A DNA stretch of 34,419 bases from an uncultured Prevotella sp. (GTDB lineage Bacteria; Bacteroidota; Bacteroidia; Bacteroidales; Bacteroidaceae). Of this stretch, positions 1-9,196 are shown one piece after another. The translations under genes were made by a program, and so were the position numbers. Where the stretch lies: contig CALUHC010000003.1 in the NCBI GenBank assembly GCA_944320355.1, positions 1 through 34,419 of the forward strand, written 5' to 3'. Under the pieces are notes generated by a model. That model saw only the letters and a program-made list of their open reading frames with translations. It had not been told where the DNA came from and ran no database searches. Every line of letters starts with the position of its first letter. The stretch's first letter is position 1.

Positions 1-134
1 TAAAGGCTTTCAGAAGCCAGTTCAGGGGAGTAGCTGACATTCCATTCTTCTTGTTTAGACTATCCAAATTGTGTGCATAGTACTGAAAACGGGAGCAAGG
101 ATTGCAACCGGCTTTTCGGACTGACCCCTGTTTC

Positions 135-207
135 AGCCGCCGAAACGACCTGTTTCGGAAGCCCAAACGGCACGCCTCGCAACGCATTGAATATCAAGCG
201 CATACAC
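135..207. repeat. family D repeat copy 1 (AAACGGC palindromes with conserved tail)
   Basis: Short alternating motifs of the type CGAAACG, GTTTCGG and AAACGGCACG are followed by a tail at about 178-207 (CGCAACGCATTGAATATCAA, then GCGCATACAC). The same tail, with few changes, ends the copies near 24.6 kb and 28.0 kb. This is the most degenerate of the four copies. Confidence 0.65.
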
Positions 208-250
208 GGAGCGCGCCTTTCCGCGGCCTTTAACATAAAAAAGTTAAAAG

Positions 251-353
251 AATGTCCGCACGTTGCCAAATTGGTTTGGAATGGTTTCCACTTGTCCCCT
301 CCTTTTCCAAAGGAGGGGACAATGCGCGTCGAAGTTGGCAACGTGCGGACATA
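251..353. mobile_element. family A MITE-like inverted-repeat element, complete copy
   Basis: The two ends are inverted repeats: TGTCCGCACGTTGCCAA at the left is matched exactly in reverse complement at the right. A second inverted pair, TTGTCCCCTCC and GGAGGGGACAA, sits at the centre around TTTTCCAAA. The whole 100-bp element can fold into one long hairpin and codes for nothing. Related full or half copies lie near 1.55, 8.13, 9.2/9.45 and 17.1-17.3 kb. A non-autonomous transposon is the likeliest identity; no transposase is present in the window. Confidence 0.65.
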
Positions 354-441
354 CATTAAACAAAAACAGCGTCTTGACCCGCAGCAGGCGGCAGCATCCA
401 GCCACAGAAACGCACGGACTGCTTGCGGACATCCATCCAAC

Positions 442-485
442 AAAAAAAGCGGAGACCCGCACCTGCTCACGCAGGAAGTCTCCGC
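442..485 (-). terminator. terminator of the 575-1210 lipoprotein gene
   Basis: Read on the minus strand, GCGGAGAC (485-478) pairs with GTCTCCGC (456-449), encloses an inner CCTGC/GCAGG hairpin, and is followed by a run of seven or more T. It starts about 90 bases after the stop codon. Confidence 0.8.
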
Positions 486-574
486 ACCCTTGTTTAAATT
501 GAAAAAAATGAAGTGTATAATAAAGTCACGCCAGTTAGAATCACCAGAGTATGGGCCGACGCACGGCCCGAACA

Positions 575-1210
575 TCACTCGCCGGCTGCTTCGCCCTCGC
601 CTTCTGACGGCACGTCGGCATCGTCGCCACCACCGGCCACGCGCTTCTTCGCGGGCGACAAGACGTACTCTATGGGCGAGAATGTCTTGACTGTATCGCC
701 GTCAAAGATTACGGTCTCGGCACTTGCCTTGAAAGTGAAAGTGCTGTCAGAACCTGAATACAAGCCGGAAGCGTCGGCAGCGAAGCCCACCTTGACACTG
801 TGCTCCTGCCCGGCGGCAGTGACAGTGAACTGCAACGAGTCGGCAACCATGGGCATAACGATGTTGCTGCCTATGACACTGCCCTCATAACCGGCAGCGA
901 ACGGAACGCTGCCAACGGAAGACAACGCCTCCGAAAGGTCGGCGGAAGGCACCACCGCAGCCACTATGCCGTCAACGGGGAAGTCGGCTATCTTGACAGA
1001 GTCGGCATTGACACTCACCGTCACCGTCGTGTCGGCATCGCCGGCCTTGATGGCGGCGTCGGCATACTCACCCCTTACGGCGGTCACAGAGAGCGGATTG
1101 CCATTGTATCCGTTATTATCATCGTCGTCACAGGCAACAAACGCTGAGCTGAACAAGCAGCATGCTATCGCGATGAACGCACCAGAAACTTTCTTTTCGC
1201 ACATTTTCAT
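575..1210 (-). CDS. lipoprotein, DUF4840-like
   Basis: A 211-residue secreted lipoprotein. The N terminus is a signal peptide with a lipobox-like end (SSAFVAC, Cys27) followed by an acidic run DDDDNN, typical of surface-exposed lipoproteins in Bacteroidetes. The body has a segment KIADFPVDGIVAAVV and a later YSGSDSTFTF strand pattern that resemble the DUF4840 family, recalled from memory and not searched. The C terminus is low-complexity and acidic (GGGDDADVPSEGEGEAAGE), probably disordered. ATG at 1210 is the only start giving a full signal peptide. The gene stands alone with its own terminator. Function unknown. Confidence 0.75.
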   Translation of the reverse strand: MKMCEKKVSGAFIAIACCLFSSAFVACDDDDNNGYNGNPLSVTAVRGEYADAAIKAGDADTTVTVSVNADSVKIADFPVDGIVAAVVPSADLSEALSSVGSVPFAAGYEGSVIGSNIVMPMVADSLQFTVTAAGQEHSVKVGFAADASGLYSGSDSTFTFKASAETVIFDGDTVKTFSPIEYVLSPAKKRVAGGGDDADVPSEGEGEAAGE

Positions 1211-1432
1211 ACTTCTTTTTAAACTGTTTGTTTGTTAATTCTGTTTGTGAGTACTCAATCATTATAACCGAAAAGGAAGAAATGCTTGCACGGACAGCAC
1301 TGTTTTTAACATTGTTTTACACTTTCGCATCCTCCACGTTGCGCCATATCATGCCCTATGACACAGCCCGCCATACACTCCCCTCCGACCTCACCCGCGG
1401 TGGAGGCTGCTGAAAGGACAGACGCTACAGGT

Positions 1433-1504
1433 GAGACTGCATCAAAATGAAGTTAACGGGAGTTTGGGCTTCGCCCCGGAATTATCTGGAGTTAACGGAC
1501 GAAT
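1433..1504 (+). repeat. family B repeat, solo copy
   Basis: The segment beginning GCATCAAAATGAAGTTAACG and continuing through GGGCTTCGCCC and TTATCTGGAGTTAAC matches, over about 65 bases with few differences, the reverse complement of 9358-9420. The second half of the element, present in the 9.2-9.4 kb copy, is missing here. Confidence 0.65.
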
Positions 1505-1546
1505 GCCTCTGACTTTCCAACTGCTCATTCCCTGATTACTTTTATT

Positions 1547-1567
1547 GAATGCCCGCAAGTTGCCAAA
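1547..1567 (+). repeat. family A half-copy
   Basis: GAATGCCCGCAAGTTGCCAA is one terminal arm of the family A element with one change (GCCC for GTCC). No partner arm is found nearby, so it is a relic or a solo end. Confidence 0.5.
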
Positions 1568-1831
1568 CCCGAAAAAGACAAAGCCCGCCCCAACTGTTGA
1601 GGAGCGGACTCTATCGGCCAAGTTCAAATTAAAATTATGATGTTGAAGTTATGTGCAATGGGGTTGCATTTACACTTATAACGGAGAAAGCGGAAAACAT
1701 TGCACGGCAAACCTCACTTTTCATACTATTTAACAAGAAAACAACAAAACCCAAGCAAGCTGCCGGAAAATTAACATCCTATAAGGAAACGAGGCCAAAA
1801 CAGCACGCAAGAGACAACACGCAGGGACACA

Positions 1832-1870
1832 AAAACAAGAAAGGCAGCGACCCTTTCAAGCCGCTGCCTC
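1832..1870 (-). terminator. trpS terminator
   Basis: On the minus strand AGGCAGCG (1869-1862) pairs with CGCTGCCT (1849-1842) around a 12-base loop and is followed by TTCTTGTTTTTG. It lies about 80 bases after the trpS stop. Confidence 0.75.
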
Positions 1871-1951
1871 TATAATCGGGATGCCATTATCTTTTGCAGC
1901 TCCACCATATATCATGCATTACATGAGGTATATGATTTCGCGCGCGCAATC

Positions 1952-3579
<1,628 letters not shown>

Positions 3580-3665
3580 AGCACATATACTTTTAGTTTA
3601 ACTGTATGACCCCCTGATGCTGCCACCGCGCCCCGGGCCGGGACTCCGGCACGGCGGCAACCGCC

Positions 3666-5345
3666 CTACTCCGTCTTCGGAGCGAGCAGGGCGCGGTACG
3701 ACGCCTCGTCGCGCAGCAGGCGCTCGGCCTCGGCCAGCTGCTTGTCGTGGTCGAGAGCGGCCTCCACCGCCCCGGCCTGAAAGTAGTAAGCCGCCACGAT
3801 GTCCTGCTCTATTATGCGCTTGATGTCTTCCTTGCTGCGCTCCAGGTCGAGGGCAACGTCGTGGTTCAGCTTGGCCTTCAGGCTGTCAAACTCAACCTTC
3901 GCGCCGTCGTAATAGCCCTCGATCTTGGCCAGTTTCACCAGTTCGTCGAACTTCTTGCCGCTCATCGGGTCGTAAGTGAAGCCGCTCTTTATCACCTTCT
4001 GCTTGAAGTCCTCAAACTCGGCGTCTGACAGGCGGAAGTCCTTTGCCGGGGCTATCGTAGGGTGGCTGGCGATGTAGCCAACCACATAGTCGAGCATCAC
4101 CTCGGCGGAGTCGATGCGGTCAAGGTAGAACACGATGTTTGGCAGGGTGTCGGGCTTAACCTCCACGTCGGGCTTTATGCCGCCGCCGTCGCGCACTTCA
4201 CGCCCGGCGCGCGTGCGGAACACATGAGTGAGGCTGTCGGCGATGTGCTCGGTGTAGCCCCCTCCGCTGTGCTTATAGTTCACTGCCTGTATGCACCTGC
4301 CGCTCGGTATGTAGTACTTGCTCGTGGTCAGCTTCATCGTGGTGTTGTAAGGCAGGTCCAGCGGCACCTGCACGAGGCCCTTGCCGTATGTCCGCGTGCC
4401 GAGAACCACGCCGCGGTCAAGGTCCTGCAGCGACCCTGCCGTTATCTCGCTGGCGCTGGCCGTCTCGCCGTTCACAAGCACCACGATGGGCATCACCGTG
4501 TCCACCGGCTCAAGGCGCGTCTTGTACTCGCGGTTGGCCTGGCGCAACTTGCCCTTCGTCTCCACGAGTGTCAGGCCCTTGGGCACCCACATATTAATAA
4601 TGTCTACGGCCTCCGACAGCGAGCCGCCTCCGTTGTTGCGCAGGTCGAGCACGAGCTTGGTGGCACCGCGCTCCTTCAGGTCCACAAAGGCGCGGCGCAT
4701 ATCCTTGGCGCAGCCCTCGGTGAAGCTGTTGAGGTTGATGTAGCCGATGCCGCCCTCGCGCATTCCGTAATAAGGAATCTCAGGCAGCTTGATGTTGCGG
4801 CGGGTCACCTTGAAGGTCATCTCCTTGCCCGTGGACGGGCGCTCCACCCTCAGCACAAAGCTCGTCCCCGGCTCGCCGCGCAGGCGGTCGCTGACATAGC
4901 TTACGGTCTTGTCCACCATCGAAGAGTCGTCTATGCTCAATATTATGTCGCCCTTCTTCAGCCCTACCTCGGCCGATGGCATACCCTCGTAAGGCTCGTC
5001 GATGATGACCCTCTTGAGCTTCTGGTGGTACCTCACCACCGCGCCTATGCCCGCATACTTGCCCGTGAGCATCATGCTCAGCTCCTTGTTCTTGTCCTCC
5101 GGATAGTACTCCGTGTAGGGGTCGAGGCTGCGCAGCATGGCGTTGATGCCGTTGCCTATCACCTCCGAGGGGTTGAGCGTGTCGACATACATGAGGTCAA
5201 GGTTGCGGTATATGTTGTTGAATATGTCGAGATTCTTGGCCACGTCGAAGTTATGGTTCTTTGATTTCTGCGCCTGCATGGCCATGGCAGGCACTACGGC
5301 AAGCAAAAAAACGATTATACGTTTTCCCATTTCTGTTGTCTTCAT
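3666..5345 (-). CDS. S41 family C-terminal processing peptidase with PDZ domain
   Basis: Periplasmic Ser-Lys protease of the Prc/CtpA type. From ATG at 5345 it has 559 residues: a signal peptide ending near AMQAQ, an N-terminal helical region, a PDZ domain (about 90-180, with KKGDIILSIDD), the S41 core (LVLDLRNNGGG about 231-241) and the catalytic Ser in GETASASE (Ser297) with Lys in RTYGKGLVQ (Lys322). The 25-residue Ser-Lys spacing equals that of known family members. A GTG start 8 codons upstream is possible but less likely; MGKR at 5330 is another option. A TAATTTTG -7 box lies at 5446-5439 (minus), giving a leader of about 90 bases. Likely roles are processing of envelope proteins; the substrate is unknown. 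Confidence 0.93.
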   Translation of the reverse strand: MKTTEMGKRIIVFLLAVVPAMAMQAQKSKNHNFDVAKNLDIFNNIYRNLDLMYVDTLNPSEVIGNGINAMLRSLDPYTEYYPEDKNKELSMMLTGKYAGIGAVVRYHQKLKRVIIDEPYEGMPSAEVGLKKGDIILSIDDSSMVDKTVSYVSDRLRGEPGTSFVLRVERPSTGKEMTFKVTRRNIKLPEIPYYGMREGGIGYINLNSFTEGCAKDMRRAFVDLKERGATKLVLDLRNNGGGSLSEAVDIINMWVPKGLTLVETKGKLRQANREYKTRLEPVDTVMPIVVLVNGETASASEITAGSLQDLDRGVVLGTRTYGKGLVQVPLDLPYNTTMKLTTSKYYIPSGRCIQAVNYKHSGGGYTEHIADSLTHVFRTRAGREVRDGGGIKPDVEVKPDTLPNIVFYLDRIDSAEVMLDYVVGYIASHPTIAPAKDFRLSDAEFEDFKQKVIKSGFTYDPMSGKKFDELVKLAKIEGYYDGAKVEFDSLKAKLNHDVALDLERSKEDIKRIIEQDIVAAYYFQAGAVEAALDHDKQLAEAERLLRDEASYRALLAPKTE

Positions 5346-5438
5346 TTCACTGTTTTTGACCCGACGCACCCCGTCCAGCCAATATTACGGCCGCGGACAG
5401 CGCCGGAAAGATGCTCCTTTTGTTGTTTATTCTACCTG

Positions 5439-5446
5439 CAAAATTA
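5439..5446 (-). promoter_or_regulatory. promoter -7 box of the S41 peptidase gene
   Basis: TAATTTTG on the minus strand matches TANNTTTG, about 94 bases before the chosen ATG. No clear -33 box. Confidence 0.5.
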
Positions 5447-5527
5447 AATGATTATACTCTAAAAACGGCCTCCACAGCCGATTTTTTGCGAAAATTTTAT
5501 GTTTCGAGCGATTTTTTTGCCGAAATA

Positions 5528-5559
5528 TTTGCACAGTTCGCAAAAAGGCACTACCTTTG
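5528..5559 (+). promoter_or_regulatory. promoter of tRNA-Asn
   Basis: TTTG at 5528-5531 and TACCTTTG at 5552-5559 are separated by 20 bp, a full match to the Bacteroidetes sigma-ABfr promoter. Predicted start is about 5566, 25 bases before the mature tRNA. Confidence 0.85.
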
Positions 5560-5590
5560 CATCGCAAATCAGAAATGAGGCGCACACACT

Positions 5591-5664
5591 GCTTCAATAG
5601 CTCAGTTGGTTAGAGCACCTGACTGTTAATCAGGGGGTCGTTGGTTCAAGCCCATCTTGAAGCG
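5591..5664 (+). tRNA. tRNA-Asn (GTT)
   Basis: A complete cloverleaf is visible: acceptor GCTTCAA (5591-5597) with TTGAAGC (5657-5663), D-stem GCTC/GAGC, anticodon stem CCTGA/TCAGG with loop CTGTTAA (anticodon GTT at 5625-5627), and T-loop TTCAAGC. The CCA end is not encoded. The T-stem GTTGG/CCATC has one T-T mismatch (5641 with 5655). It is a single-gene unit with its own promoter and terminator. Confidence 0.95.
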
Positions 5665-5668
5665 CAGA

Positions 5669-5697
5669 AGCCCGAAGAGAAATCTTCGGGCTTTTTT
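5669..5697 (+). terminator. tRNA-Asn terminator
   Basis: AGCCCGAAGA (5669-5678), loop GAAA, TCTTCGGGCT (5683-5692), then TTTTTT: a textbook intrinsic terminator starting five bases after the tRNA. Confidence 0.95.
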
Positions 5698-5865
5698 GTT
5701 GCAAAACGGCCGGAGCGAGAGCCCACCCCTCACCGACCACACATGAAAAACTGCCGGGAGCCAACGGAGAAAGCGTCCGTCAACTCCCGACAAGGCGTTT
5801 GGCAAAGCACAAGGGCCGATGCCACATATCCACAATCCGGGGCTCCCGCCCGGCAATCAGCCTGC

Positions 5866-6591
5866 CTACTCGCGCTTTGCGCCGAATATGCGCAGCAGGT
5901 ACAGGAACAGGTTGATGAAGTCAAGATAGAGCGTGAGCGACCCCAACAGGGCCAGCTTCTGCGCCGTCTCGCCTGTATCCGGGGCCATGAGGAGCATCTG
6001 CTTGATTTTCTGCGAGTCGTATGCCGTCAGGCCGACGAACACAAGCACTCCCACATAGTTGAGGATGAGCTGCAACCCGGAACTCCGCATGAAGATGTTG
6101 ACCACCGTGGCTATGACAAGTCCGATGAGCGCCATGAACAGGATGCGCCCCATCGACGTGAGGTCTTTCTTGGTGACATAGCCCACAAAGGCCATCGCGG
6201 CGAATGTGCCTGCGGTGATGAAGAACACGCTCGTGATGGAGTCCATGGTGTAAACAAGGAATATCACGGAGAGCGTGGCACCGTTGATGACCGAATAGAG
6301 CACGAACATGAGCGTGGCCATGGAGAGCGAAAGGCGGTTGATGGCCGCCGACACCCCTATCACAAGCGCGAACTCTGCTATGACAAGCCCGAAGAGGAGC
6401 ACCTGATTGGCCATTATGGCCGTGAGCAAGGCCGGCGTGGAAGCCACCCCGAAGGCCGTGATGCCGGTTATCACAAGGGCAAGAGCCATCCACACATATA
6501 CCTTGCGAATCAGCGCAGGGAAGGCTTTCGACAAGGCAAGCTCTCGCTCACGCGACATACCGGTGATTTCAAAATCGTTGTTGTAGTTCAT
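5866..6591 (-). CDS. Bax inhibitor-1 / YccA family integral membrane protein
   Basis: A 241-residue multipass inner-membrane protein with about seven hydrophobic segments. The C-terminal part carries family hallmarks: GLTAYDSQKIKQM, where an Asp in the last loops lies in the proton/calcium-sensing region of the family, and YLDFINLFLYLLRIFG at the end. A soluble N-terminal stretch with RERELALSKAF precedes the first helix, as in YccA and YbhL-like proteins. Bacterial members have been linked to calcium leak and to FtsH modulation; the role here is inference. It is monocistronic. A TAACTTTG -7 box lies at 6799-6792 (minus), which would give a leader near 190 bases containing degenerate family C repeat units. 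Confidence 0.95.
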   Translation of the reverse strand: MNYNNDFEITGMSRERELALSKAFPALIRKVYVWMALALVITGITAFGVASTPALLTAIMANQVLLFGLVIAEFALVIGVSAAINRLSLSMATLMFVLYSVINGATLSVIFLVYTMDSITSVFFITAGTFAAMAFVGYVTKKDLTSMGRILFMALIGLVIATVVNIFMRSSGLQLILNYVGVLVFVGLTAYDSQKIKQMLLMAPDTGETAQKLALLGSLTLYLDFINLFLYLLRIFGAKRE

Positions 6592-6690
6592 AATTTCCTT
6601 ATTATTTTATTTATTTTAGAAGCTGCCAAAGCGTCATGGAACCATGGAGTCAAGGCAAAAGCATCAGACCTTCTGCCGAAAGCCTGAACC

Positions 6691-6785
6691 AGAAAGCAAT
6701 CATGCCTCATAACCCCGGACTCTGAACTGAAAAGTAATCATACCTCTGCACTCTGAGCCCCAAACCCTGAAGCCAAAAGCAATTT
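6691..6785 (-). repeat. degenerate family C repeat units
   Basis: AAGTAATCATACCTCTGCAC followed by TCTGAG matches the inverted-orientation 44-bp unit found near 19.0 and 23.2 kb. Weaker relatives (AGCAATCATGCCTC, GACTCTGAACTG) lie to its left. Unlike the two other sites there is no central hairpin and the flanking genes diverge. Confidence 0.55.
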
Positions 6786-6850
6786 CCGCCGCAAAGTTAA
6801 GCATAAAAAGGCTGCGGAGGGCATTTGTTTTCATAAAAAAGGATAAACCG

Positions 6851-6882
6851 TTTGGCGATGCGCGCAAAAAAGGTTAATTTTG
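6851..6882 (+). promoter_or_regulatory. promoter of the GNAT gene
   Basis: TTTG at 6851-6854 and TAATTTTG at 6875-6882, 20 bp apart. The predicted start near 6889 rules out the upstream in-frame TTG at 6880, which overlaps the -7 box, and makes ATG 6889 essentially leaderless, supporting ATG 6925 as the true start. Confidence 0.8.
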
Positions 6883-6924
6883 CAAGTAATGGGGCAGAGC
6901 ATTAAAGCCGGCCCCAGCAGGACG

Positions 6925-7500
6925 ATGCAAGAAAACATAACTATAAGGGAAGGGCAACCATCTGACGCCCCGCAGATAGCCTCACTGATCATGCAGGCCA
7001 TGTCTGACGAATGCTGCCGCTACTTCTACGGCGAAGAGAACACCTCCGAAGACTTCCACCGGCTGATGACAGCCCTCGTGGAGCGGCGCGACACACAGTA
7101 CAGTTACCAGAACACCATCTGCGCCACCGACGAGAACGACAACACCATTGGCGCGATAGTCTGCTACGACGGCGCCGACCTGCACCGCCTGCGCCGGCCG
7201 TTCATAGACGCGTTGAAGCGGGTGTTCGGCCGCGACTTCTCAGACATGGCCGACGAGACGGCGGCAGGCGAACTATATCTTGACTCGCTGGCCGTGGACC
7301 CGGCCTACCGCGGGCGCGGCATAGCCACCAGGCTGCTGCAATCGGCCGTGGAGAGGGCGCGCCGCTCGGGCATCGGCCCTGCCGGACTGCTCGTGGACGA
7401 GAACAACCCAAAGGCAGAGAAGCTCTACCTGTCGATTGGCTTCAAAAACGTTGGCACAAACCAATGGGGCGGACACGCCATGAAGCACTTGCAGATGTAA
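6925..7500 (+). CDS. GNAT family N-acetyltransferase
   Basis: A 191-residue cytosolic acetyl-CoA-dependent acetyltransferase. The start MQENITIREGQPSDA gives the usual first strand of the fold. The acetyl-CoA binding motif A is clear: GELYLDSLAVDPAYRGRGIA, then TRLLQSAVERAR, with the RGRGIA pyrophosphate loop. Motif B is NNPKAEKLYLSIGFKNVG near the C terminus. The central insertion (HRLRRPFIDALKRVFGRDF) may contact the substrate. It resembles acetyltransferases of the RimI-like superfamily, but the substrate (protein, amine or antibiotic) cannot be told. It has its own promoter and terminator. Confidence 0.93.
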   Translation: MQENITIREGQPSDAPQIASLIMQAMSDECCRYFYGEENTSEDFHRLMTALVERRDTQYSYQNTICATDENDNTIGAIVCYDGADLHRLRRPFIDALKRVFGRDFSDMADETAAGELYLDSLAVDPAYRGRGIATRLLQSAVERARRSGIGPAGLLVDENNPKAEKLYLSIGFKNVGTNQWGGHAMKHLQM

Positions 7501-7548
7501 AGCCCCACAGACCCTCCCCAGCGGGGAGGAAACCGTAACGCATACCCC

Positions 7549-7592
7549 CCCCGGCAGCATCCCACCACAGGTGAGGCTGCCGGGGCTTTTTT
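7549..7592 (+). terminator. terminator of the GNAT gene
   Basis: CCCCGGCAGC (7549-7558) pairs with GCTGCCGGGG (7576-7585), followed by C and TTTTTT. It begins about 50 bases after the stop. Confidence 0.9.
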
Positions 7593-7700
7593 AACCCGTT
7601 TTTTCATCATAAGATATCTTTAAATTCTATTTTATCGATTTCTCAATGAAGAGTTTTGAAGCCTATCTCGCGAGGCCCAAACACACTTAAAAACGGTACA

Positions 7701-7721
7701 TCTCTATGCAAGAGACGGATT
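7701..7721 (-). repeat. inverted partial copy of the small-RNA 3' hairpin
   Basis: The 21 bases 7701-7721 are the exact reverse complement of 8075-8095, the left arm and loop of the small-RNA terminator. On the minus strand the copy continues into a degraded arm and a short T-run, so it looks like a decayed relative of the same element. Confidence 0.6.
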
Positions 7722-7970
7722 GCCCCGCCGAAAACCAAGCCTTTGCTACGGCACACGTCCTTGCAAATCAGCTGTAATACGGTCGAAAACCGACAGAGAA
7801 TTAATGCGTTACAAATTGCAGATAGTATGCCTTTTATATTCAAATGTTGTATAACATATAAAGATGTGGCATATAATCTTGCTATTCAGAATGCGCAAAA
7901 AGCGTACTTTTTACAACAAATACTTAGTAATTAATAATTCTATTTGTTGAAAAATTTTGTGTTATTTTGT

Positions 7971-8001
7971 TTTGCTAGTATGAAATTTATAAGTATCTTT
8001 G
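7971..8001 (+). promoter_or_regulatory. promoter of the small-RNA candidate
   Basis: TTTG at 7971-7974 and TATCTTTG at 7994-8001, 19 bp apart. No protein frame follows before the terminator at 8075-8108. Confidence 0.75.
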
Positions 8002-8006
8002 CCCTC

Positions 8007-8108
8007 AGAATTAAGTATTTACAAATAGCTAAAACTGATTTTTCAGTATGTGTAAATGCCCTTTGGGCATGAGAAATCCGTCTCTTGCATAGAGACGGAT
8101 TCTTTTTT
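8007..8108 (+). ncRNA. candidate small regulatory RNA of about 100 nt
   Basis: Bounded by a full Bacteroidetes promoter and a strong intrinsic terminator. Three hairpins are visible in order: ACTGA-TTTT-TCAGT (about 8034-8047), ATGCCC-TTT-GGGCAT (8056-8070) and the terminator AATCCGTCTC/GAGACGGATT (8075-8101) followed by CTTTTTT. No start codon opens a meaningful frame. A partial inverted copy of the 3' hairpin lies about 370 bp upstream. I do not recognise a known RNA family; the ends are estimated from promoter spacing. Confidence 0.6.
8075..8108 (+). terminator. terminator of the small-RNA candidate
   Basis: AATCCGTCTC (8075-8084), loop TTGCATA, GAGACGGATT (8092-8101), then CTTTTTT. Confidence 0.9.
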
Positions 8109-8116
8109 ATGTCAAG

Positions 8117-8150
8117 GAATGTCCACAAGCTACCAAACTTGCGGACATTC
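8117..8150. repeat. family A short hairpin copy
   Basis: GAATGTCCACAAG and CTTGCGGACATTC are inverted arms (one mismatch) with an eight-base loop CTACCAAA. This is a collapsed family A element in which only the two terminal arms remain. Confidence 0.55.
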
Positions 8151-8333
8151 ATTTCACTTTTTTATCTTTTCAACCTTTTACTCTTAATAGTTTGGAGACG
8201 GCCCTTCAGACAGGAAACACGGTTTGAGACACACTTCAGAGCAGATCCGTCTAATAAGTTGATATATAATGAACCGATTTGGGTTTAACAGTCCAACAGT
8301 CAGCAGAATCAATGAAATGAGGAAGAAATTTTG

Positions 8334-8341
8334 TAACTTTG
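8334..8341 (+). promoter_or_regulatory. promoter -7 box of the SGNH hydrolase gene
   Basis: TAACTTTG, 22 bases before the ATG at 8364. No TTTG at the -33 distance. Confidence 0.55.
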
Positions 8342-8363
8342 CCACCGTAACTGAAAACTAACA

Positions 8364-9170
8364 ATGACAATGGAAAAGAGAATGGCATCAATCATGCTGT
8401 GCCTGCTGATGGTCATGGCAGGGACGGCCCAAGCGACACACCCGTGGAAGGGCAAGCGCGTGGCCTACTTCGGCGACTCCATCACCGACCCGAACAACAA
8501 AGCCGCAAAGAAAAAGTACTGGAACCTGCTGGACGACTGGCTCGGCATAACGCCATACGTCTACGCGGTGAGCGGAAGGCAGTGGAACGACATACCGAGG
8601 CAGGCGGAACGGCTGAAGGCCGAGCACGGCGACAGCGTGGACGCAATCATCATAATGATGGGCACCAACGACTATAACATGGGCGTGCCAATAGGCGAGT
8701 GGTACACGGAGAAGCCCGAGAAGGTGGTGGCCGGAATACACGAGCAGAAGCACCCTGTGGACAGGTTGCACCGCCGGCCCTGCATGGACAAGGACACCTA
8801 CCGGGGACGGATAAACATCGCGCTGAGCACGGTGAAAAGGATGTACCCGACCAAGCAGATAGTGCTGCTCACCCCGATACATCGCGCAGGATTCTACGCC
8901 GGCGACAGCAACTGGCAGCCCTCGGAAGACTACACCAACCGCTGCGGCGAATACCTGGACGCATACGTGGAAGCGGTGAAGGAGGCCGCAAACATCTGGG
9001 CTGTCACGGTGATAGACATGAACGCCCTCTGCGGCCTCTACCCGCTGGATGACGAATACGCCCGGTTCTTCAACAACAAGGACACAGACCGGCTGCACCC
9101 CAACGACGCCGGCCACGAGCGCATGGCGAAAGTACTGGAGCGACAACTATCGGCAATACCCGTGTTTTGA
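8364..9170 (+). CDS. secreted SGNH/GDSL-family hydrolase
   Basis: A 268-residue exported esterase or lipase-like enzyme. A signal peptide (about 1-24, ending GTAQA) precedes block I YFGDSIT with nucleophile Ser39, block II Gly71 in AVSGRQWND, block III GTND (100-103), and block V DTDRLHPNDAGH with Asp242 and His245. All SGNH catalytic and oxyanion positions are therefore present. The protein is a single domain of usual length, exported to the periplasm or surface. Known relatives deacylate polysaccharides, lipids or xylan; no neighbour narrows the substrate. Two close ATGs (8364, 8370) are both plausible starts. The gene has a -7 box and no obvious terminator before the repeat region. Confidence 0.93.
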   Translation: MTMEKRMASIMLCLLMVMAGTAQATHPWKGKRVAYFGDSITDPNNKAAKKKYWNLLDDWLGITPYVYAVSGRQWNDIPRQAERLKAEHGDSVDAIIIMMGTNDYNMGVPIGEWYTEKPEKVVAGIHEQKHPVDRLHRRPCMDKDTYRGRINIALSTVKRMYPTKQIVLLTPIHRAGFYAGDSNWQPSEDYTNRCGEYLDAYVEAVKEAANIWAVTVIDMNALCGLYPLDDEYARFFNNKDTDRLHPNDAGHERMAKVLERQLSAIPVF

Positions 9171-9196
9171 GGCAAATCGCTTGCATTCCATTATAT

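Larger units (their letters stand above)
1..574. other. intergenic stretch, no protein gene
   Basis: No convincing coding region is seen. The stretch holds a family D palindrome array (135-207), a complete family A inverted-repeat element (251-353) and the terminator of the lipoprotein gene to its right (442-485). Open frames that cross it on both strands are made of repeat sequence. The first 60 bases show nothing recognisable. Confidence 0.7.
1211..1951. other. intergenic stretch with repeats, no protein gene
   Basis: This gap between a lipoprotein start and the 3' end of trpS contains a family B repeat (1433-1504), a family A half-copy (1547-1567) and the trpS terminator (1832-1870). Small open frames here (61-74 codons) have no signal, no homology I recognise and overlap the repeats; I do not call them genes. 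No canonical -7 box is visible upstream of the lipoprotein. Confidence 0.6.
6592..6924. other. divergent promoter region of the BI-1 and GNAT genes
   Basis: Holds the minus-strand TAACTTTG box (6799-6792), the plus-strand GNAT promoter (6851-6882) and degenerate family C repeat units (about 6691-6785). No gene is seen. Confidence 0.6.
7501..8363. other. 863-bp gap with no protein gene
   Basis: Holds the GNAT terminator, an AT-rich stretch (7600-7970), a full promoter and terminator enclosing a small-RNA candidate (8007-8108), a family A hairpin (8117-8150) and a -7 box for the SGNH hydrolase gene. Open frames of 66-92 codons here overlap these elements and are not supported. Confidence 0.65.

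Noticed and set aside
73-690. 205-codon open frame on the plus strand at the left end
   Set aside because: It crosses a family D array, a family A palindrome and the terminator of the neighbouring gene, and ends antisense to the lipoprotein gene.
4062-5264. 400-codon open frame on the plus strand
   Set aside because: Antisense shadow of the S41 peptidase gene.
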